Shown in pieces: positions 37,500 to 64,000 of a stretch of 64,000 nucleotides of DNA (position 1 is the first letter of the stretch; every line of letters starts with the position of its first letter). Where the stretch lies: positions 348,215,390 to 348,279,389 of the forward strand of contig NC_092873.1 in NCBI RefSeq assembly GCF_028372415.1, in the 5' to 3' direction. The notes below the pieces were generated by a model. That model saw nothing but the letters and a program-made list of their open reading frames with translations, made no database searches and was not told the DNA's origin. Both the position numbers and the translations under genes were made by a program. This stretch comes from Notamacropus eugenii. Lineage: Eukaryota; Chordata; Mammalia; Diprotodontia; Macropodidae.

Positions 37500-37850
37500 A
37501 AAAACAAAGATAATTTGGGGAAAAGGCACTGGTCCCTGGAGGGGGTCAGGTAAGTCTTCCTCTAGGTGGTACTGGAGCTGAGCCTTGAAGGAAACCAGAG
37601 ATCTTGGAGACACTGAGGAGGACTGAGTACTTTCCCAGTGGGGGAAGCCAGCACAAAGGCAAGGAGACAGGGCACTGTGTGTGGCCAGTTTGGTTAGCCT
37701 TCGGGCCAGGTTGTAAAAAGCTTAAAATGCCAAACAAAGCGTTTATATTTGATCGTGGAGGAAAGAAGTTACCACTTGAGTTTATTGAGTAGGACACTGA
37801 TATAGCCAGTTGTGTGCTTTAGAAAAGCCACTTAGGCAGGTTGAGTGGTA
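37500..37850 (+). repeat. Long interspersed repeat family X, copy 3 (partial)
   Basis: GCTGAGCCTTGAAGGAAACC (37576), GGCCAGTTTGGTTAGCCTTC (37682) and AAATGCCAAACAAAGCGTTT (37725) match the middle of family X as seen near 15650-15840 and 44130-44190. Confidence 0.6.
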
Positions 37851-37859
37851 CATTTGTGG

Positions 37860-38070
37860 TTCTTTTCCTTTTGTTCTCCAAGAGGACTGTGATATCAGGA
37901 AGGTGATGCCATGACTTGCAAGTGAATTAGATTTAAGTGAGAGAGATCTGTGCAAAGCTCCTCTGGAGCCATCTGGATCCAATGGCACAATACAGGTCAA
38001 GACTACTGGAGATGGGCCTGGATACAGTGGGAGACCATGGCCTTTTTAAGCTAAGATCTTTCTCAGGTCT
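37860..38070 (-). mobile_element. RTE-tail fragment
   Basis: CTCTGGAGCCATCTGGATCC (37961), TACTGGAGATGGGCCTGGAT (38002) and CATGACTTGCAAGTG (37910) match the 17910-18110 tail in the same orientation. Confidence 0.65.
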
Positions 38071-38181
38071 TCAGTTTGACTGAAGCAACACCCATTCAGT
38101 GAGTAAGGGTAGGTAAGAAATGAGGCAAAGAATGACCTCTTTTACCTAGTTTAAAATATATATAAGTATGTATGTATGCAC

Positions 38182-38795
38182 TGATAATATTTAACATAAA
38201 TTTCAGACTTTAATAAGGACCAGATCTTGAATTAAGAAGAGTCTGGACCTAATAATCTCTTTGTTCTCTGAAGCAAACTCAGAGAATGCCTCTTCCTATG
38301 TCAACAAAGCCAGATAGGGCTGACTTAGCATTCCATACAAGACCCTTACACTCTCTTGAATAATGGGACATTTTACATATCTTAATATTTTGTGGACATA
38401 TACTATGTTATGGTAAATATACTAGTAATACTATTATATGATAAGTATACTAGTAATATACTATTAATATGGTAAAGAAAACAGACATCCTGGGTCATAA
38501 TTTCAATTGAAACTTTGTCAAACTCTGTTATCTTATTGTATTTACAACCTATGCAATTAAGATATTCCTTTCTAATGGTCTAGTTAACCAATCAGGGAGA
38601 CCAGAAATCTGAAGGACACAGGCCACCTTGGATTGTCCCAAAACAGATTTAAGCCTGACCATTCCTGTACTGAGCAGCTAGGAGTTTTCCTGGCTCCGTG
38701 GATGTGGATCCAAGTAATTGTTACTTTAATGGGAATAATAAAAATGTATGCATTTAGCCTGTCGCCTTTTTCTTAACCAAACTTTCAGGTCGACA
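38182..38795 (-). mobile_element. Solo LTR A (ERV fossil)
   Basis: About 614 bases that on the minus strand run from TGTCGACC to TTATCA, so TG...CA ends are kept. The flanks GCAC and GTAC agree at three of four bases, as an old 4-bp target duplication would. No internal retroviral sequence is attached. It is of the same subtype as element F beside it. Confidence 0.75.
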
Positions 38796-38867
38796 GTACC
38801 TATATGTGTGTATATGTATGCTGATAATGTTTAATATAAAATTTTGGAATAATCTCTTTGTTCTCTC

Positions 38868-39485
38868 TGTTGACCAAGAACTTTGTTAAGAAAAGGCAAC
38901 ATGGCTAAATGCATACATTTTATGATTTAATTAATTAATCAATTCCCTATTAAAGACAACGGTAACATAATGCATTATGGAGCCAGAAATGTTCTGGCTA
39001 CCCAGTGCAGAAATCTTCTGGCTTATATACATTTTGCCGTGAGAAAGGAACTCTCCTAGTTGAACAAATCATAAATTCAGTAAGACAGGACAATTAACAA
39101 AGCAATGTCAGTCAAGTCTTGAGATTCCAAGCTGGGTAAACATATGTCCCAGGTGGTAAGGAAATCCCACCACTAGTAAGTGGCAGGCTTCCTGCCCTAA
39201 ACAGATAACTGACATAGGAAAGGGTAAACAAAGTTCAATAGAAATTACGACCTAAGATGTCTGTGTTTTCTTTACCATTAACATGCCATAACATAGTGTA
39301 GGTCTACAAATATTAAGATATGGAAAACGTCCCATTATTCAAGATAGTGTCTTAGGTTAAAGGTCTCCTTAAGGAATGTAGAGTCAGCCTTGGCTGGCTT
39401 TTGCTGACATAGGAAGAGGCACTCTCTGAGTTTGCTTCAGAGAGAACAAAGAGACTATTCCAAAATTTTATATTAAACATTATCA
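38868..39485 (+). mobile_element. Solo LTR B inserted in LTR F
   Basis: 618 bases, ends TGTTGACC and CATTATCA, flanked on both sides by TCTC (38864-38867 and 39486-39489). A 4-bp target duplication is typical of ERV class I. It shares an 81-base identical stretch (39117-39197) with LTR D. Confidence 0.88.
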
Positions 39486-39628
39486 TCTCTGAAGCAAACT
39501 CAGAGAATGCCTCTTCCCATGTCAACAAAAGCCAGCCAGGGCTGACTTAACATTCCTTAAGAGACCTTTAACCTAAGACACTATCTTGAATAATGGGACG
39601 TTTTCCATATCTTAATATTTGTAGACAT

Positions 39629-40239
39629 TGTTGACCTGAAAACTTGGTTAAAGAAGGCAACAGGCTGAATGCATACATTTTATGATTTAATTAATTAATT
39701 GATCAATTCCCCATAAAGAAAACAGTTACATAGCACTATGGAGTCAGAGGTGACTCTGACTACCTAGTACAGAAAACATCTGTCTTAAGTACATTTTGCC
39801 ATGAGAAGGAAACTCTCCTAATTAAGCAAATCATAAATTCAGTAAGACAAGACAATTAACAAAGCAATGTCAGTCAAATCTTGAGATTCCAAGCTGGGTA
39901 AACATATGTCCCAGGTGGTAAGGAAATCCCACCACTAGTAAGTGGCAGGCTTCCTGCCCCAAACAGATAACTGACACAGGAAAGGGCAAACAATGTTCAA
40001 TAGAAACCCAGGATGCCTATTTTTTCTTTACCATTAATATGTCATAACATAGTATGTGTCTATAGATAATAAGATACAAAGGAAAGTCCCATTATTCAAG
40101 ATATGTCATAGGTTAAAGGTCTCCAAGGAATGCAGAGTCAGCCCTGGCTGGCCTCTGCCGACACAGGAAGAGGCATTCTCTGAGTTTGCTTCAGAGAGAA
40201 CAAAGAGATTATTCCAAAATGTTATATTAAACATTATCA
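39629..40239 (+). mobile_element. Solo LTR D inserted in LTR F
   Basis: 611 bases, ends TGTTGACC and CATTATCA, flanked by ACAT on both sides (39625-39628 and 40240-40243). It is the same subtype as LTR B, the two being identical over 39117-39197 and 39879-39959. Both must be younger than F. Confidence 0.88.
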
Positions 40240-40649
40240 ACATATACTATGTTATGGCATGTTAATGATAAAGAAAACACAGACATCTTGGGTTGTAATT
40301 TCTATGTGAAACTTTGTCAAACTTTGTTGTCTTATTGTATTTACAACCTATGCAATTAAGAAATTCCTTTCTAATGGTCTAGTTAATCACTCATGGAGAT
40401 CATAAATCTGAAGGACACACAACACTTCTTTGTCCTAAAAACATATTTAAGGCTGCCCAATTCTTTGTATCAGTAGCCAGAACATTTCTGGCTCCATAAT
40501 GCATTATGTTACCGTTTTCTTTAATAGGGAATTGATTAATTAATTAATTAAATCATAAAATGTATGCATTTAGCCTGTTGCCTTTTCTTTAACCAAGTTC
40601 TTAGGTCAACAATGTATAACATATACACTCACATACATGTGTATAGTAC

Positions 40650-41230
40650 TGAGAGGATTCAGACTCTGGGAACCTCCCTGAACTTCCCTTGAATCTACCC
40701 ACTTAATCTGGCCTTTCATATTCAAATCTGTTGCCCTTGGCCAAGCCTGGCCTTCCATTGTCTGTTACCTCCGGATTGTTCCACCTGCTTCCCACCCAAG
40801 CCCTCCATTGTCTGATATCTCCTGATTTCTTCCAGCTGTTTCCAACCCTTGATCAGTCACCCCAGCCAGTCACACTGAAGTCCTTCTTGGACTTCTCCTT
40901 AAGACCCTCCCTAAACCCCTCCTCCCATCACCCTAGACTACCAGACCACCCCCAGATCCTTCCTACAGTCTTTTCTGTATTTAAGTTCCATCTTGCCTCC
41001 ATGAAGGCGCTCAGATTCAATCCAGCTCAGACTCTGTCTCGTTGAGATTCTATCTGGCCTGCTTGTGAATACAAGCATTACAAATTCTTAGGCTCCTTAA
41101 TAGTCAACCCAATATGGCGAATCTTTAATAAACTTTGTCTTTCTTTGGCTTTAAGAAGGCTTGAGTCGAATTCATACAAGCAGGACCCAGCCTGTCGGTA
41201 TTTTGGGGTCCCTAGCACTCCTGAACCTCA
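40650..41230 (+). mobile_element. Solo LTR with target duplication (ERV fossil)
   Basis: 581 bases starting TGAGAGGATTC and ending GAACCTCA, flanked on both sides by ATAGTAC (40643-40649 and 41231-41237). LTR-like parts are a TATA-like GTATTTAAG near 40978, AATAAA near 41127 and GGTATTTTGGGGTCCC (41197) near the end. It is not related to the LTRs at 38.2-40.6 kb. No coding sequence. Confidence 0.8.
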
Positions 41231-41887
41231 ATAGTACTATGTATATATCTCTGGGAAGAGAATACCCTCAGGGTTTCTGGGTCAAACAGAAACAATTGCT
41301 ATTTACATTCACCCTGAGCAATCAGGGCCCAAACAATGATTCCATGGGCTTGGGCTAGGATCAATTGGCCAATCAATGAGAACCACAGTGATTTGGGTTT
41401 AAGGCATGGTCCTTAAGAAAGAAATCTAGCCTGTAAACCCCAAGATGTCTTAGAAGGTTTCAGCAATCAAAATTTATATTCCTTTGCACAAGCACCAGCA
41501 GGTAAGGATATGTATGACACCCTATGTGGAAAGGCAAGGCAAGGATTTGACCTAGTAGAGAATGAGGAAATAGGAAGGAAAAAAAACCCTGCATCTCTCC
41601 AATAATTGGTTATTTAGTTATCATTTCTCTCAGTAGTGTAAAAAGAGCACTTAATTAAAAATAAAAAAAGATTCGGGCTCACCTGATCACTTGGACTTAA
41701 AAAATGTGTGACCTTGGGCAAGTCACTTAAAATGGGGATCGCAACATTGTTAATGGATGCTTGTAAATTGTTAAGGATAAAGAGAGGGACTAGATCTTTG
41801 CTATTTCATTGGTACAGGGAACTCCAACAAGAGCAAACTCTCTCAACTGATGCTGGACAGCACCATCTCGGCAACTTAATCAACATA

Positions 41888-42035
41888 CATCAAGGGTTCT
41901 TAACTTGGGGGTCCATGAACTTGCTTTTGAAAAATATTTTGATTTCAACACTAGTTTCCTTTCTATGCCTGTATATTTTATTTTATGCATTTAAAAACAT
42001 TCTGAGAAGAGTTCCAAAGTCTACGCCAGGCTGCC
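41888..42035 (-). mobile_element. hAT-type MITE, truncated
   Basis: AAGGGTTCTTAACTTGGGGG, TTCATGGACC read in complement, TGCATTTAAAAACATTCTGA and CTGCCAAAGGAGTCCAT are the antisense of the family seen at 19463-19655. Confidence 0.7.
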
Positions 42036-42199
42036 AAAGGAGTCCATTTGTTTTACTTGACTATGATGGTTGCAAGGGCTGGGCTTTTTAAACTGCAAAA
42101 CAAGAAAAGAGAACCTTTAAAAGCTCCTTCTTTAATAAGATTATCTCTACTTTGTCCTGTATTTTCTTTGTAAGCTGTTTGTCCTCTCTCCCATTTGAC

Positions 42200-42300
42200 T
42201 CGGGAGAGTGAGTCTGTTTTTGGTTTTATTTTGCTTTTCTTTGTCTCACACAGTGCTTGGCATACAGTAGGCGCTTAATAAATGCTTGTTGTCTTGACCC
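42200..42300 (+). mobile_element. L2/MIR 3' end fragment
   Basis: CACAGTGCTTGGCATACAGT followed by AGGCGCTTAATAAATGCTTG is the classic L2 3' terminus. Confidence 0.8.
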
Positions 42301-42305
42301 TTGGT

Positions 42306-42375
42306 ATATATATATATATATACACACACACACATATATATACACACACATATGTGTACACATATATATATATTC
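42306..42375. repeat. (TA)n(CA)n microsatellite
   Basis: Alternating TATATA and CACACA blocks, partly self-complementary. A clean CA run follows at 42421-42450. Confidence 0.93.
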
Positions 42376-42416
42376 CCTGTACCAATGAAATCGCAAAGAT
42401 CTAGTCCCTCTCTATC

Positions 42417-42452
<36 letters not shown>

Positions 42453-42454
42453 GA

Positions 42455-42565
42455 GTTATTAAGCGTCTTCTCCAGGGTCACCCTGTCAGGACGTGTCACA
42501 GGTGGGACTCGAACCCAGGCCTTTCCTAGCGTTGAGGCCGGCACTCCCAGCCACCGCACCGGGCT
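42455..42565 (-). mobile_element. MIR-type SINE fragment
   Basis: GGTGGGACTCGAACCCAGGC and CCACCGCACCGGGCTGC are antisense MIR head sequence. It borders the CpG island and is unusually GC-rich. Confidence 0.65.
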
Positions 42566-42954
42566 GCTTCTCTAAGGCGTTACATCAGTTAAGGTTGGTT
42601 GGTGGGTCCAGCCCCGTCATCTGAACACAAGGAAACTGAGGTCCTAAAAGAGGGTCGGGAACAGAGGCTGGGGGACTTTCGGCTCCAAGCGGCCGCTGGG
42701 CCGAGCCAGTCCGCAGGAGTGCGCCAGACGAGCCCTTTCCGCAGGGTCTCCCTGCCCAGGGGCTGACAAATGGTTAGCGTAATAACCGGCCCCTAGCCGC
42801 AGTCCCGACCCGAGTGTGCCACCTCCACGTGCGGTCTCCCGAGCCACAAGCCCCACCCCCACGGGACCTCGAGGCCGGGGATTGGCTACACGGGACAGGG
42901 GGCGGGGCTCACTCCAGGCTGACGTGATGGCGTCATCAGCGGCCGGAGCAGCTT

Positions 42955-63424
<20,470 letters not shown>

Positions 63425-64000
63425 GTATGCATAGGCTGCCCCATTTCTTTCTTAAGCTAGAGCCCTCTGCTGTGTGTAACAGGTATTTCTTTCATTTGAA
63501 TCCTGGTTCCTGTTAATTTTGATCACTAAATGTGTTCCCCTTGTGCGGGGGGTGGGGAAAAAATGCTGATATCAATCCATAAAAACTACTAATCATGCGG
63601 CAAACCAGTTTAAAATCACATATTTAAAGGAAAGTTATTTTTCCTTCATAGTGTTAATAATGCTCAAGATTATGAATATTGTTTTGATAGCCATTTTCCA
63701 AGAGACTGTTCCCTTCTACTTAGAGCCGCATGATAGAGAGATGTGTGCTGCCTGACTCTATAAAATAAGTTTTGACTCTTACCGCTCTCCCGGGGTTCCT
63801 TTCCAAACTCCAAGTTTTAGGGGTTTTTTGCTATTCATTTTAAAGATTTAACAATGTTTAGCATCCTTTGTCAGCTGTTTATAGTGAGAATAATCCTTCC
63901 ATATTTAGGACTATCAGATACCATTTTTAAATCGTTATGGCCTATTGTATTTATATGTTTGGATATTCGTTTAAAAGTGAATATTTCCTCCTGTATTCTC
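63425..64000. other. PLEKHM1 intron 6 start
   Basis: AT-rich intron to the window edge. No exon, repeat or further splice pair recognised. Confidence 0.7.

Larger units (their letters stand above)
38822..40611 (-). mobile_element. Solo LTR F, split twice by later LTR insertions
   Basis: One LTR of the same type as A, now in three pieces: 38822-38867, 39486-39628 and 40244-40611. Related LTRs B and D lie in the gaps in the opposite orientation. The pieces follow LTR A in order, with no sequence missing at the joints other than the duplicated 4-bp sites. Flanks ATGC and ATGT suggest a 4-bp target duplication. Fossil, no coding sequence. Confidence 0.8.

Overview
This is vertebrate nuclear DNA, and the repeats point to a marsupial. 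They include tRNA-derived SINEs beginning GGGCAGCTAGGTGG, many MIR/THER-type SINEs, L2 and L3/CR1 LINEs, an RTE-type LINE with its shared 3' tail, and a marsupial-style L1. I cannot name the species. The genes are split by introns, so few long open frames are real genes.

Two genes can be supported, both on the + strand. (1) At about 13.0-13.6 kb are the last three coding exons of a gene that I read as LRRC37. Its conserved cytoplasmic tail (PLWLRDMYRPL, then an acidic SSDEDE stretch) is followed by a stop codon and a poly(A) signal. (2) From a GC-rich promoter at about 42.6-43.1 kb to the right edge runs the 5' half of PLEKHM1, a lysosome/late-endosome adaptor. It has one non-coding exon and five coding exons covering codons 1 to about 488. 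These include the whole RUN domain and stop just before the first PH domain, which lies outside the window. An LRRC37 copy also sits beside PLEKHM1 in human, so the pairing looks ancestral.

Layout: 0-4.4 kb, 5' part of an L1 on the minus strand; 4.4-7.8 kb, L3/CR1 then L2; 8-12.9 kb, old repeats; 13-13.6 kb, LRRC37 3' end; 15.5-22.2 kb, several LINE, DNA-transposon and satellite-like blocks; 22-30 kb, SINEs, L2 and an RTE tail; 30.9-36.2 kb, an ERV fossil with two LTRs; 36.5-38.1 kb, SINEs and an RTE tail; 38.2-40.6 kb, a nest of solo LTRs; 40.65-41.23 kb, another solo LTR; 42.5-43.7 kb, CpG island and PLEKHM1 promoter; 43.5-63.4 kb, PLEKHM1 exons in introns carrying old L1, a 7SL RNA pseudogene, L2 and DNA-transposon remnants.

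The most interesting host-gene signal is in PLEKHM1 exon 5. About 24 codons that still resemble the mammalian protein, followed by two adjacent in-frame stops, lie just upstream of the usable splice acceptor. The 3' splice site appears to have moved downstream, leaving a ghost of former coding sequence. The PLEKHM1 5' leader also carries an M-box/CLEAR-like site and upstream reading frames. Comparisons with human proteins are from memory and no database was searched.
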